Positions 36,677 through 45,889 of a DNA stretch of 64,000 nt are shown in pieces. The translations under genes were made by a program, and so were the position numbers. Location of the stretch: contig NZ_CP022390.1 in the NCBI RefSeq assembly GCF_003076515.1, positions 3,721,642 to 3,785,641 of the forward strand, written 5' to 3'. Positions within the stretch are counted from its first letter, which is position 1, and each line of letters opens with the position of its first letter. The stretch comes from Alcaligenes aquatilis. Its GTDB lineage: Bacteria > Pseudomonadota > Gammaproteobacteria > Burkholderiales > Burkholderiaceae_B. Under the pieces are notes generated by a model. That model was not told the origin of the DNA. It worked only from the letters and a program-made list of their open reading frames with translations, and searched no databases.

Positions 36677-37669
36677 ATGAATCACCCTGCTGGCTTGGAT
36701 ACGGCCCTTGCGGCTGCTGATCGCACTGGGCCTTCCAGTCATTATTCCCGATTGATCGAGCAAGCGCGCAAAGAGCCCAGTCGGATTTGTGTGGTGGCTC
36801 ATCCTTGCGACGATGTGTCCCTGGGGGCCGCTTTGCAGGCACGGGCCCAAGGTCTGTTCGAGATTGTGCTGGTTGGCCCACAAGCCCGTTTGCATTCCGT
36901 GGCGGCAGAGCATGGTTTCAGCCTGGAAGGGGTGACCTTGATCGATACTCCTCATAGCCATGCTTCGGCAGAACGGGCCGTAGAAGAAGTGCTGGCCGGA
37001 CGTGCGCAGTTGCTGATGAAAGGTAGCCTGCATACGGACGAGCTGATTGAGGCCGTGCTCTGCACCCAGGGCAAAGGCTTGCGTACGGGGCGCCGCCTCA
37101 GTCATGTGTTTATCATGGATGTGCCCAGCTACCCCGTGCCTTTGTTTGTGACCGATGGCGCTATCAATATCTTTCCTGACCTGAGCACCAAGGCAGACAT
37201 CGTGCAAAACGCGATTGATCTGCACCACGGCCTGGGCCTGGGTAAACCGCTGGTCGCTATTTTGTCTGCGGTCGAGCAAGTGACAGAAAAAATCCCAAGC
37301 ACGCTGGAAGCGGCTGCCTTGTGCAAGATGGCTGATCGCGGCCAGATTACGGGCGGTGTGTTGGATGGCCCCCTGGCGCTGGATAATGCCATTAGTCCCG
37401 AAGCGGCGCGTATCAAAGGGATTGTGTCGCCGGTGGCGGGTAAGGCGCAGATTCTGGTGGCCCCTGATCTGGAAGCGGGCAATATGCTGGCTAAAAACCT
37501 GACCTTCCTGTCCGGCGCGCAGGCCGCCGGTATTGTGATGGGCGCACGCGTGCCCATCATTCTGACCAGCCGTGCCGATAGTGCCCAGACCCGCATGGCC
37601 TCTTGCGCTGTTGCCAGCATTTACGCCGGTTATCTGGAGCGTAAAGTTGCTCTGGAGGCCAAGCACTAA
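36677..37669 (+). CDS. pta: Phosphate acetyltransferase (short, Ptb/Pta type)
   Basis: A 330-residue acyl-transferase that converts acetyl-CoA and phosphate to acetyl phosphate, or the reverse. It has only the catalytic PTA/PTB domain, without the N-terminal DRTGG regions of E. coli Pta. Recognisable parts are AHPCDDVSLGAAL, the LLMKGSLHTDELIEAVL block, HVFIMDVPSYPVPLFVTDGAINI and GIVSPVAGKAQILVAPDLEAGNML. Phosphotransbutyrylase-type specificity cannot be excluded. ATG 36677 follows AAGGAG. Its TAA overlaps the ackA ATG by one base, so the two are coupled. Confidence 0.88.
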   Translation: MNHPAGLDTALAAADRTGPSSHYSRLIEQARKEPSRICVVAHPCDDVSLGAALQARAQGLFEIVLVGPQARLHSVAAEHGFSLEGVTLIDTPHSHASAERAVEEVLAGRAQLLMKGSLHTDELIEAVLCTQGKGLRTGRRLSHVFIMDVPSYPVPLFVTDGAINIFPDLSTKADIVQNAIDLHHGLGLGKPLVAILSAVEQVTEKIPSTLEAAALCKMADRGQITGGVLDGPLALDNAISPEAARIKGIVSPVAGKAQILVAPDLEAGNMLAKNLTFLSGAQAAGIVMGARVPIILTSRADSAQTRMASCAVASIYAGYLERKVALEAKH

Positions 37670-38856
37670 TGAGCGAGCAGATTCTGGTCATTAATGCAGG
37701 CAGCTCCAGCCTGAAGTTCCATATGTACAAGGTTCAGCCGGGCGACCAACTGGATTTTGAATTTGGGGGGCAGGTTTCGGGCATTGGCAGTAAGCAGCCT
37801 GCTTTCAAGGTCAAGGATGCTCAAGGTCAATCCATGATCAAGCAGGACCTGGATGGTGAACAGGCCAAAGACTTGCACACCGCTCAGGCTTTGGTGGCGC
37901 GCTGGTTGCTGGAGCATGTCGATGGCCGGCCTATTGCGGTGGGCCATCGCATCGTGCATGGGGGCTCTCGCTATGACAGCAGTGTGCCTTTGACGCCGCA
38001 GGTGCTGGAATATCTGGACAGCCTGTCGCCTCTGGCGCCACTGCATCAGCAGAACAATCTGGCCCCAGTTCGCGTGATTTTTGAACATTATCCAGAGATT
38101 TTCCAGGTAGCGTGTCTGGACACGGCCTTCCACCAAGGGCATGTCCCGTATTTGCAGCATTTTGCCTTGCCGGAGCGTTTCTTTGAGCAGGGTGTACGGC
38201 GCTACGGTTTTCACGGTTTGTCCTACCAGTATATTTCCCAGCACTTGCGCCGGGAATTCCCCGAGTTGGCCGACGGACGTGTCGTCGTTGCTCACTTGGG
38301 TTCCGGGGCCTCGGCTTGCGCTTTGAAAGAAGGTCGTAGCGTTCACACCACCATGGGCTTTACGGCGCTGGATGGCTTGCCGATGGGCACGCGTCCAGGT
38401 CGTCTGGATGCCGGTGTGGTGCTGTGGATGTTGGAGCAGGGCATGGAGCATGACGAGATCCAGTCCGTGCTCTACACCCAGTCCGGTCTGAAAGGCTTGT
38501 CCGGCGATCAAGCCGATATGCGCGCTTTGGAAGCCTCGCACGATCCTCGTGCCAAGCTGGCGGTGGACTACTTTTGCTACCACACGGCTGACAATCTGGC
38601 GGGCTTGTGTGTGGCCTTGAAGGGGCTGGATACTTTGGTGTTTACAGCCGGGATTGGCGAGCACAGCCCATCTATTCGTGCGGGTATTGCCAAGCACCTG
38701 GAGTGGATGGGTGTGCAGATTGATCCGACGCGTAACCAGTCAGGACAAACCGTCATTTCGACAGACGACAGTCCGGTCAAGGTCCTGGTCATTCCAACCA
38801 ACGAAGAGCGGGTCATAGCCGAGCAGTCTCTCGCCTTGGTGCGGGAACGGTCATAG
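37669..38856 (+). CDS. ackA: Acetate kinase
   Basis: AckA interconverts acetyl phosphate and ADP with acetate and ATP. The 395-residue protein begins ILVINAGSSSLKFHMY and keeps GHRIVHGG, CLDTAFHQGHVPYLQHFALP, RRYGFHGLSYQYI and VVAHLGSGASACAL, followed by FTAGIGEHSPSIRA. It overlaps pta by one base. Together with the CoA-transferase at 56 kb the window offers two routes between acetyl-CoA and acetate. Confidence 0.95.
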   Translation: MSEQILVINAGSSSLKFHMYKVQPGDQLDFEFGGQVSGIGSKQPAFKVKDAQGQSMIKQDLDGEQAKDLHTAQALVARWLLEHVDGRPIAVGHRIVHGGSRYDSSVPLTPQVLEYLDSLSPLAPLHQQNNLAPVRVIFEHYPEIFQVACLDTAFHQGHVPYLQHFALPERFFEQGVRRYGFHGLSYQYISQHLRREFPELADGRVVVAHLGSGASACALKEGRSVHTTMGFTALDGLPMGTRPGRLDAGVVLWMLEQGMEHDEIQSVLYTQSGLKGLSGDQADMRALEASHDPRAKLAVDYFCYHTADNLAGLCVALKGLDTLVFTAGIGEHSPSIRAGIAKHLEWMGVQIDPTRNQSGQTVISTDDSPVKVLVIPTNEERVIAEQSLALVRERS

Positions 38857-38885
38857 CACCACCGTAGCGGTTTGATGCCCCGGCC

Positions 38886-39791
38886 TCAGTCCGGGGCGCG
38901 TTCATGCGCGATTTCCGCTTGTAGCCATTGCCGAAATGCGATCAATGGTGGGTAGTCGCCGCGTCCCGCCGGACAGGCTAGGTAGTAAGCCTCCGTGTTC
39001 AGGCAGGGTGAGTCCAGAGCCAGGACCAAGTCTCCGCGACTGAGCTCCTGTTTGAACAGAAATGTGGGCAGTAAGGCAATCCCAAGGTTGGAGATAGCCG
39101 CTTGTGTAATCAGCGCAAACTGATCAAGCAGCATGCCGTGAATATGCACGTTCTCCACGCCGTTGGCGTTGAACCAACGCTCCCAGGCATCGGGCCTTGA
39201 GACCAGATGCAGCAAAGGTGCCTTGAGCAAGTCAGCGGCCGTCTGGAACTGATAGTGCTCGCGAAGGGCGGAACTGCAGGCCGGCACCACGGTTTCTGAC
39301 ATTAGAAAATCCAGATTCGCCCCCGGCCAGTCGGGCAGGCCGTAATGGATGGCGGCATCCACATTTTCCATATGAAAGTCAAACGGTTGCAGGCGCGTCA
39401 GCAGGTTGATGGTGATGCCGGGGTAGGCAGCCACAAATTCTGGCAGTCGGGGGGCAAGCCAACGAGTCCCGAACGTGGGCAAGATGGCCAGGTTCAGCGT
39501 TCCGCCATGCGGATTGGCCTTGAACCCCAGGGTGGCGTTGGCAATGCGTCGAAGAGCATCGCTGAGTTCTTGGGCGTATGTGCTACCCGCCTGAGTCAGA
39601 CGAACCGTCTGGCGCTCTCTGACGAAAAGATCCGCGCCCAATATTCCTTCCAGCAGTCTGATCTGTCTACTGACGGCGCTTTGGGTCAGGTTCAGCTCGC
39701 TCGCTGCTGCCGTGAAACTGCCTAGCCGTGCGGCGGCCTCAAAGGCAATCAGGACGTGCATGGGAGGAAGAAAACGTTTGGGAATGGACAT
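38886..39791 (-). CDS. LysR family regulator of the pipecolate/lysine cluster (GcvA-like)
   Basis: A 301-residue LysR protein of the GcvA-like group: LPPMHVLIAFEAAARLGSFTA, then SELNLTQSAVSRQIRLLEG for the recognition helix, and an effector domain with FGTRWLAPRLPEF. It is divergent from hglS across 244 bases. In Pseudomonas putida a LysR gene likewise adjoins hglS, amaB and amaA, so it probably senses a lysine-degradation intermediate. A dyad at 39817-39839 beside its own start is the likely operator. Confidence 0.87.
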   Translation of the reverse strand: MSIPKRFLPPMHVLIAFEAAARLGSFTAAASELNLTQSAVSRQIRLLEGILGADLFVRERQTVRLTQAGSTYAQELSDALRRIANATLGFKANPHGGTLNLAILPTFGTRWLAPRLPEFVAAYPGITINLLTRLQPFDFHMENVDAAIHYGLPDWPGANLDFLMSETVVPACSSALREHYQFQTAADLLKAPLLHLVSRPDAWERWFNANGVENVHIHGMLLDQFALITQAAISNLGIALLPTFLFKQELSRGDLVLALDSPCLNTEAYYLACPAGRGDYPPLIAFRQWLQAEIAHERAPD

Positions 39792-39816
39792 GCTCGTTTG
39801 CTAAGGGAAAACGTTT

Positions 39817-39839
39817 AGTCATTCTAGTTAGGAATGACT
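39817..39839. promoter_or_regulatory. LysR-type operator between LysR gene and hglS
   Basis: AGTCATTC-TAGTTAG-GAATGACT is a perfect 8-bp inverted repeat with a 7-base spacer. Its core ATTC-N7-GAAT fits the T-N11-A rule for LysR proteins. It lies 26 bases upstream of the regulator's ATG. Confidence 0.65.
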
Positions 39840-40035
39840 TGAGTTGGAATCATCGTTTGACCCCTCTTGCCTGTACTCACAGAATGAGGTGCAAGATAGT
39901 TAAGTATTTCAGGCTTATAAGATGACGGACTTCCGCTGGCTGTGGTGTGAAGGAGTGCATGCGGGTACACGGAAGTGATTCACTAATGGACTGACCTTGC
40001 CTTGTCGCCAGGTCATGCAATTTGCTGGCGGTTCT

Positions 40036-41424
40036 ATGGACACCTCTGTTTTTGTTTCTAAGGACGAAATCCGTTCCCGATTCTCAGGCGCCATGTCGGC
40101 CATGTATCAGCAGGAGGTGCCGCAGTACGGGGCCTTGTTGAGCCTGGTGCACGAGATCAACGCCAGTGTGCTCAAGCATGATCCAGCACTGCACAGCGCC
40201 TTGCGACAGCAGTCGGAGTTGACCCGTCTGGATGTGGAGCGCCACGGCGCCATTCGGGTCGGTACCGCGGCGGAGCTCAAAGGGATTGCCACGATCTTTG
40301 CCGTCATGGGTATGTATCCCGTTGGCTATTACGATCTGTCGGTGGCGGGCGTACCCGTTCACTCCACCGCGTTTCGCCCTGTGGACGACCACGCATTACA
40401 AACCAACCCCTTCCGGGTGTTTACCTCTTTGCTCAGACTGGAGCTGATAGAGGATGCGAACCTGCGGGCGCAGGCGGCTGCAATCTTGTCGCAACGGTCT
40501 ATTTTTCCGTCCGGCTTGCTGGAGTTGGCGGAACAGGCGCAGGTGGCCGGTGGCTTGACCGAACCGCAGGCCAAGGAATTTGTGGCCGCCGCCACCGCCG
40601 TATTTCGCTGGCATCGCCAAGCGACTGTCGATCAGGACACGTATCGCAAATTGCATGCGGCACATCGTCTGGTGGCCGATATTGTGTGTTTCAAGGGCCC
40701 CCATATCAATCACCTGACTCCCCGAACCCTAGATATTGATGCGGTACAAGAGGCCATGCCCCAACGGGGTATTCCCGCCAAAGAGCTGATCGAAGGCCCA
40801 CCGCGCAGGCGCCATCCCATTCTGTTGCGCCAAACCAGTTTCAAAGCTTTGGAAGAGGAGATCGAGTTTGTCGGTCAGGCTGGGGTGGGGTCTCATACCG
40901 CGCGTTTTGGTGAGATAGAGCAACGCGGCGTGGCCTTGACCCAGGCGGGCCGGGCACTTTACGACTCCTTGTTGGCGCAAACCAGAGATGCCGGGCAGCA
41001 AGCCGCTACTACGCAGACGTATGCTGAACGTCTCCAGCACGTGTTTGCCCAGTTCCCAGATGACAGCGATGAAATGTACGAGCGTGGGCTGGCTTTTTTT
41101 CGGTTTGAGCCACGGGACCCTGCTATCTGGCAGCAGGAACTGGCTGCCGGCCGGCCCTGGAACCTGCCTGATTTGATCAAGCGTGGCGTGGTCGCATTGC
41201 GCCCCATTACTTACGAGGATTTCTTGCCGGTTAGCGCGGCGGGGATTTTTCAGTCCAATCTGGGCGATGCGGAACAAAAAAACTACGTGTCGCAGGCGGC
41301 CCGATCTGAGTTTGAACGTGATCTGGGTAGCCCCGTGCTGGACGAAATTGAACTTTACCGCGCTGCTCAGACGCGTTCCGAGCACGCCTTGCATCAGCGC
41401 TTTCTGGCGGAGTCGGGCGCATGA
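40036..41424 (+). CDS. hglS: 2-oxoadipate dioxygenase/decarboxylase
   Basis: HglS (YdcJ, DUF1338 family) is an Fe(II) enzyme converting 2-oxoadipate, oxygen-dependently, to D-2-hydroxyglutarate and CO2, in lysine catabolism. The 462-residue protein shows the DUF1338 landmarks: a first metal His in AGVPVHSTAFRP, then FKGPHINHLTPRTLDID with His ligands, and the Arg/Glu-rich FVGQAGVGSHTARFGEIEQRG. ATG 40036 (MDTSVFVSKDEIRSRF) follows a GGCGG; an earlier in-frame start at 39997 is less likely. Its stop overlaps the next start (ATGA at 41421). Function is inferred from family and from the P. putida gene neighbourhood. Confidence 0.85.
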   Translation: MDTSVFVSKDEIRSRFSGAMSAMYQQEVPQYGALLSLVHEINASVLKHDPALHSALRQQSELTRLDVERHGAIRVGTAAELKGIATIFAVMGMYPVGYYDLSVAGVPVHSTAFRPVDDHALQTNPFRVFTSLLRLELIEDANLRAQAAAILSQRSIFPSGLLELAEQAQVAGGLTEPQAKEFVAAATAVFRWHRQATVDQDTYRKLHAAHRLVADIVCFKGPHINHLTPRTLDIDAVQEAMPQRGIPAKELIEGPPRRRHPILLRQTSFKALEEEIEFVGQAGVGSHTARFGEIEQRGVALTQAGRALYDSLLAQTRDAGQQAATTQTYAERLQHVFAQFPDDSDEMYERGLAFFRFEPRDPAIWQQELAAGRPWNLPDLIKRGVVALRPITYEDFLPVSAAGIFQSNLGDAEQKNYVSQAARSEFERDLGSPVLDEIELYRAAQTRSEHALHQRFLAESGA

Positions 41425-42725
41425 AAGCGGACCAGCGCAGTCACGGACTCTGGCAGGCCTCAGCGCCACCCGCTCCGGTCTGCGAGCGTTTGCAAGGCCC
41501 TGTCCAAGCGGATGTCGCGGTTATTGGCGCCGGATTCACCGGTTTGTCCGCGGCCTTGCATCTGGCTCAGGCCGGAGTGCGGGTGGTGGTTCTGGAAGGG
41601 GCGCAGATCGGGTTTGGAGGGTCGGGACGCAATGTGGGTCTGGTCAATGCTGGCCTGTGGCTTGAGCCAGAGGCACTGCTCAAGACATTGGGCGCGCATT
41701 ACGGGGGGCGCCTGTTGCATTTGTTAAGTGGGGCACCGGCTGCCGTGTATGAATTGGTGGCCCAACACCGGATGGATTGTCAGGCCGTGCAGACCGGCAC
41801 TTTGCACTGTGCGGTAGGCGCGGGCGGTCTGCGTAATATCCGGAAGCGTTGGCGCCAATGGCAAGACCTTGGGGCGCCGGTCGAGTTGCTCAATCAAACA
41901 CAAGTGGCTGCGGCTACCGGAACGACCGCTTATGCGGGCGCTTTGCTGGACCGGCGCGCGGGCACGCTCCAGCCTTTAGCCTATGTTCGAGGTCTGGCCC
42001 GGGCTGCGATCACGGCGGGGGCCCGCATTTATGAGCAAAGTGCCGTCAGGCGGGTTGAGGACGGCCGCACGCACTGGGTGTTGCAGACGCAGGACGGTGA
42101 AGTGTTGGCGCCCTGGGTCCTTGTGGCGACCAATGCTTATACCAGTGAGGTCTGGCCAGATCTGCCCGCAGAGCTGGTGCGTCTGCCGTATTTCAACGTG
42201 GCTACGCAACCGCTGGATGCCACACTGCGCGCCCAGATTCTGCCGGGAGGGCAGGGCGCATGGGATACGCGTTCAGTTTTATCCTCGTACCGTTTCGATC
42301 AAGCGGGTCGCCTGGTGTTTGGCAGTGTGGGGGCATTGCGTGAACGTGGACGGGCGATACATACGGCGTGGGCGCAACGCGCATTGCAGCATTTGTTTCC
42401 GGCCCTGCGGCATGTGCAGTTTGAGTATGAATGGTATGGCTGGATAGGGATGACCTCCGATGCCGTGCCCCGCCTGCACCAACTGGGGCGACAGGTCCTG
42501 TCCTTTAGTGGTTACAACGGGCGAGGCATTGCCCCTGGGACGGTCTTTGGGCGCGAGCTGGCACATTTGATTTTGGGTCGGATCAAGGTGGAGGACCTAC
42601 CTTTACCTGTGTCCCCACTCAAACCGGTCCCATGCAAGCCGGTGAAAGAGGCGGTTTATGAATATGGCGCGCAGTTGGCGCATCTTGTCGGTGCCCGCAG
42701 TGTCCAGGGGCAGCGTCGGTCTTGA
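41421..42725 (+). CDS. FAD-dependent oxidase, probable L-pipecolate oxidase (AmaA-like)
   Basis: A 434-residue DAO-family flavoenzyme. The N-terminal FAD-binding fold is VAVIGAGFTGLSAALHLAQA, with GFGGSGRNVGLVNAG following, and the C-terminal FSGYNGRGIAPGTVFGRELA contacts the flavin. Its position between hglS and an aminoadipate semialdehyde dehydrogenase points to AmaA, which oxidises L-pipecolate to Δ1-piperideine-6-carboxylate. By sequence alone gamma-glutamylputrescine oxidase (PuuB-like) is an alternative. The start is coupled to hglS by ATGA. Confidence 0.75.
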   Translation: MKADQRSHGLWQASAPPAPVCERLQGPVQADVAVIGAGFTGLSAALHLAQAGVRVVVLEGAQIGFGGSGRNVGLVNAGLWLEPEALLKTLGAHYGGRLLHLLSGAPAAVYELVAQHRMDCQAVQTGTLHCAVGAGGLRNIRKRWRQWQDLGAPVELLNQTQVAAATGTTAYAGALLDRRAGTLQPLAYVRGLARAAITAGARIYEQSAVRRVEDGRTHWVLQTQDGEVLAPWVLVATNAYTSEVWPDLPAELVRLPYFNVATQPLDATLRAQILPGGQGAWDTRSVLSSYRFDQAGRLVFGSVGALRERGRAIHTAWAQRALQHLFPALRHVQFEYEWYGWIGMTSDAVPRLHQLGRQVLSFSGYNGRGIAPGTVFGRELAHLILGRIKVEDLPLPVSPLKPVPCKPVKEAVYEYGAQLAHLVGARSVQGQRRS

Positions 42726-42753
42726 GGACAGACTTTTTTTATGAGGTACAAGC

Positions 42754-44283
42754 ATGACTCACACAGCCATAACTCACACAAGCGAACTGGCGCATTCCAC
42801 CCTGGCCCAATTGGGTGTGACGGCTGCGCTCGATGTTCCAGGGGGAATGTCGGTGCGCTCGCCTATTGACGGGGACATTCTGGCCCATCTGCGGCCTCAC
42901 AGCAGCCAGGAGCTTAGCAAGGCGATTGCCCGGGCCCATGATGCCTGGCAGGTGTGGCGTACCGTGCCTGCACCGGCACGAGGTGAGCTGGTTCGATTGC
43001 TGGGCCAGGAACTGCGGGCCGAGAAGCAGGCTTTGGGCCAGTTGATTTCCCTGGAAGCTGGAAAGATCACGAGTGAAGGCTTGGGCGAAGTCCAGGAAAT
43101 GATTGATATCTGCGACTTTGCGGTGGGGCTGTCCCGACAGCTCTATGGTTTGACCATTGCTTCTGAACGGCCCGGCCATCGCATGCTGGAAACCTGGCAT
43201 CCCTTGGGAGTGGTTGGGGTGATCACCGCCTTCAATTTTCCCATGGCGGTGTGGGCCTGGAATACCGCCCTGGCCTTGGTGTGTGGTGATGCCGTGATTT
43301 GGAAGCCCTCCGAAAAAACACCCTTGTCCGCCTTGGCGTGCCAGGCGGTCTTTGAGCGGGCAATGGCGCGTTATGAGGCCGGGCCGGCGCACCTGAGCCA
43401 GGTGCTGATTGGCGGGCGCGAAGCCGGAGAGATACTGGTCGATGACCCCCGGGTTGCGCTGGTGTCGGCCACCGGCAGCACGCGGATGGGCCGGGAAGTG
43501 GGGCCTCGTGTGGCGCGTCGTTTCGGGCGTGTTTTGCTGGAGCTGGGAGGCAATAACGCCGTTATTGTCACGCCTAATGCGGATTTGGATCTGGCGGTCC
43601 GGGGGATTGTCTTCGCGGCAGTCGGGACGGCGGGGCAGCGTTGTACCAGCACGCGACGCTTGATTGTGCATCGCAGTATCAGTGAACAACTGGTGGAGCG
43701 GCTCAAGCAGGTGTATGGCAAGCTCAGGATTGGTAATCCTTTGCAGGAAGGAACGTTGCTGGGGCCTTTAGTTGATCAGGCCGCCTTTGACGCGATGCAA
43801 ACTGCACTGGATGCGGCGCGTGCTCAAGGGGGGCGGGTGACCGGTGGAGAGCGGGTACTGGAGGATGAGTTTGCATCGGCTTATTACGTCAGGCCAGCCA
43901 TCGTGGAAATGGACAGGCAAACCGATACGGTACGGCAGGAAACCTTTGCGCCTATTTTGTATGTGCTGCGCTACGAGGAACTGTCCGAGGCGCTGGCGTT
44001 GCAAAACGATGTTCCACAAGGCTTGTCGTCCGCCATTTTCAGTAATGACTTGCGTGAAACCGAGGCGTTTTTGTCGGCCAGTGGTTCCGATTGCGGTATT
44101 GCCAACGTCAATATTGGCACGTCCGGGGCGGAGATCGGCGGTGCCTTTGGTGGGGACAAGGAAACCGGCGGGGGCCGCGAGTCCGGTTCCGATGCCTGGC
44201 GTGCCTATATGCGCCGGGCGACCAACACCATCAACTACTCCCGGGAGTTGCCTTTGGCGCAGGGGGTGAAGTTCGATCTCTGA
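42754..44283 (+). CDS. amaB: L-aminoadipate semialdehyde (piperideine-6-carboxylate) dehydrogenase
   Basis: A 509-residue aldehyde dehydrogenase of the ALDH7 (antiquitin) group. The general base is E263 in LELGGNNA and the nucleophile C297 in GTAGQRCTSTRR. AFNFPMAVWAWNTALALVCGD and NIGTSGAEIGGAFGGDKETG are typical of ALDH7. Members oxidise 2-aminoadipate 6-semialdehyde, in equilibrium with piperideine-6-carboxylate, to 2-aminoadipate. That fits the flanking oxidase and hglS. It starts 28 bases after the oxidase, in one operon. Confidence 0.88.
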   Translation: MTHTAITHTSELAHSTLAQLGVTAALDVPGGMSVRSPIDGDILAHLRPHSSQELSKAIARAHDAWQVWRTVPAPARGELVRLLGQELRAEKQALGQLISLEAGKITSEGLGEVQEMIDICDFAVGLSRQLYGLTIASERPGHRMLETWHPLGVVGVITAFNFPMAVWAWNTALALVCGDAVIWKPSEKTPLSALACQAVFERAMARYEAGPAHLSQVLIGGREAGEILVDDPRVALVSATGSTRMGREVGPRVARRFGRVLLELGGNNAVIVTPNADLDLAVRGIVFAAVGTAGQRCTSTRRLIVHRSISEQLVERLKQVYGKLRIGNPLQEGTLLGPLVDQAAFDAMQTALDAARAQGGRVTGGERVLEDEFASAYYVRPAIVEMDRQTDTVRQETFAPILYVLRYEELSEALALQNDVPQGLSSAIFSNDLRETEAFLSASGSDCGIANVNIGTSGAEIGGAFGGDKETGGGRESGSDAWRAYMRRATNTINYSRELPLAQGVKFDL

Positions 44284-44437
44284 CGCTGCTTGAGTGTTCA
44301 GACGGAGGGCCCGAGCCACTACTGGGCAGGGCCTGGCTGTTGGGTGACGGGCGCCTATAGCAAGCGAAGCATATCGTCGGGGCGCCTCGGGTGGGTCAGA
44401 ACTGACCCGCCAGTGAATAAAAAGCGAGGAGACAATA

Positions 44438-45841
44438 ATGACCATGCCTGAACAGGCAGGCCAGGGTGCGCTCGCGCCCGGCCTGAACTCAAGACAGATG
44501 TCCATGATTTCTATCGCGGGGATCATCGGTGCCGGACTGTTCATTGGATCGGCCAATGCCATCGCGAAGACCGGGCCGGCAGCGGTACTGTCCTATATCT
44601 TGACGGGAGCATTGGTGCTGCTGGTCATGCGTATGTTGGGCGAGATGGCTGTCGCCAATCCGGATAGCGGTTCATTTTCCACCTATGCCGCGCGGGCGAT
44701 CGGGCCCTGGGCGGGTTTTTCCATTGGCTGGCTGTATTGGTGGTTCTGGGGCTTGATCATTCCCGTCGAAGCCATTGCTGGAGCCTATATCCTGCATCAA
44801 TGGATGCCGGATATCCCTTCGTGGTTGTTTTCCATTGTCATCATGGTCGCCTTGTCGGTGACCAATCTGTTTAGCGTCAAGAATTTTGGCGAGTTTGAGT
44901 TCTGGTTTGCTTTGATCAAGGTGCTGGCCATCATTGTGTTTATTGTGGCTTGTCTGTGCGCCCTGACTGGTTTCTGGCCCTGGGTTGAGGGGGGCAAGGT
45001 GCCGATGATTCCCGTGTTCAGCAATTTCGCGCCGCAGGGCATGGGGGCCGTGCTGGCGGGCATTCTGATTACGATGTTTTCATTTTTTGGGGCGGAGATC
45101 GTGACGATTGCCGCCGCCGAAACCGATAAGCCCCAGGAAAAGATACGTAAGGCGACCAATCTGGTGGTCTACCGTATTTCCCTGTTTTATGTGTTGTCGA
45201 TTTCCTTGATTGTGCTGATCGTCGGTTACGACGATCCCAGGCTGATGCAGGTGGGGTCATTTCAGCGCACGCTGGAAGTTCTCCGCTTGCCCGAGGCCAA
45301 GCTGGTAGTGGATGTGGTGGTACTGATCGCGGTGACTTCCTGCATGAACTCCGGCTTGTACACGGCCTCTCGGATGATTTATTCCCTGTCCGTCCGTGGT
45401 GATGCCCCTGCTTGTATTGCCAGGGTATCGTCCAAAGGTGTGCCTTATAACGCCGTGCTTGTATCGACCTTGGCCGGTTTTGCAGGATGTCTGGTCAATT
45501 ATCTCTTGCCCGGACAGGTGTTTTCGTTCTTGCTGTCCACAACGGGGGCGATTGCCCTGATCGTTTATCTGGTCATTGCCGTGTCCCAACTACTGTCGCG
45601 TCGCCAGGCGGAAAACGCAGGCATAGATTTGCCATTCAAGATGTGGCTTTTCCCCTGGCTGACCTATTTGTCCATCACGCTGATTCTGGCAGTGCTGGTG
45701 TATATGGCGATGGTGGAGGCGTACCGTTATCAGTTAGCCATGACGTTGGGCGTGAGTGCGTGTATTGTGCTGGCGGCCTTTATAAGGCTCAGGCGCGGTT
45801 CGGGACAGCTCCCGCCAGTCAGACAGCAAGGGGCGTTGTGA
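44438..45841 (+). CDS. APC family amino acid permease
   Basis: A 467-residue inner-membrane transporter with about 12 hydrophobic helices. MSMISIAGIIGAGLFIGSANA near the N terminus is the substrate/sodium-site helix of the AAT subfamily of GABA, lysine, aromatic and proline permeases. EMAVANPDSGSFSTYAARAIGPWAGF follows. It is 154 bases after amaB in the same direction. Uptake of lysine or pipecolate for the cluster is the reasonable inference, but sequence alone does not fix the substrate. Confidence 0.85.
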   Translation: MTMPEQAGQGALAPGLNSRQMSMISIAGIIGAGLFIGSANAIAKTGPAAVLSYILTGALVLLVMRMLGEMAVANPDSGSFSTYAARAIGPWAGFSIGWLYWWFWGLIIPVEAIAGAYILHQWMPDIPSWLFSIVIMVALSVTNLFSVKNFGEFEFWFALIKVLAIIVFIVACLCALTGFWPWVEGGKVPMIPVFSNFAPQGMGAVLAGILITMFSFFGAEIVTIAAAETDKPQEKIRKATNLVVYRISLFYVLSISLIVLIVGYDDPRLMQVGSFQRTLEVLRLPEAKLVVDVVVLIAVTSCMNSGLYTASRMIYSLSVRGDAPACIARVSSKGVPYNAVLVSTLAGFAGCLVNYLLPGQVFSFLLSTTGAIALIVYLVIAVSQLLSRRQAENAGIDLPFKMWLFPWLTYLSITLILAVLVYMAMVEAYRYQLAMTLGVSACIVLAAFIRLRRGSGQLPPVRQQGAL

Positions 45842-45889
45842 TCCTATGTGGTGCCTGCGGCAAGGCTTGGGTCTGCCGCAGGCTGGTCT

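Noticed and set aside
37666-38697. Minus-strand frame opposite ackA
   Set aside because: Antisense shadow; ackA is unambiguous.
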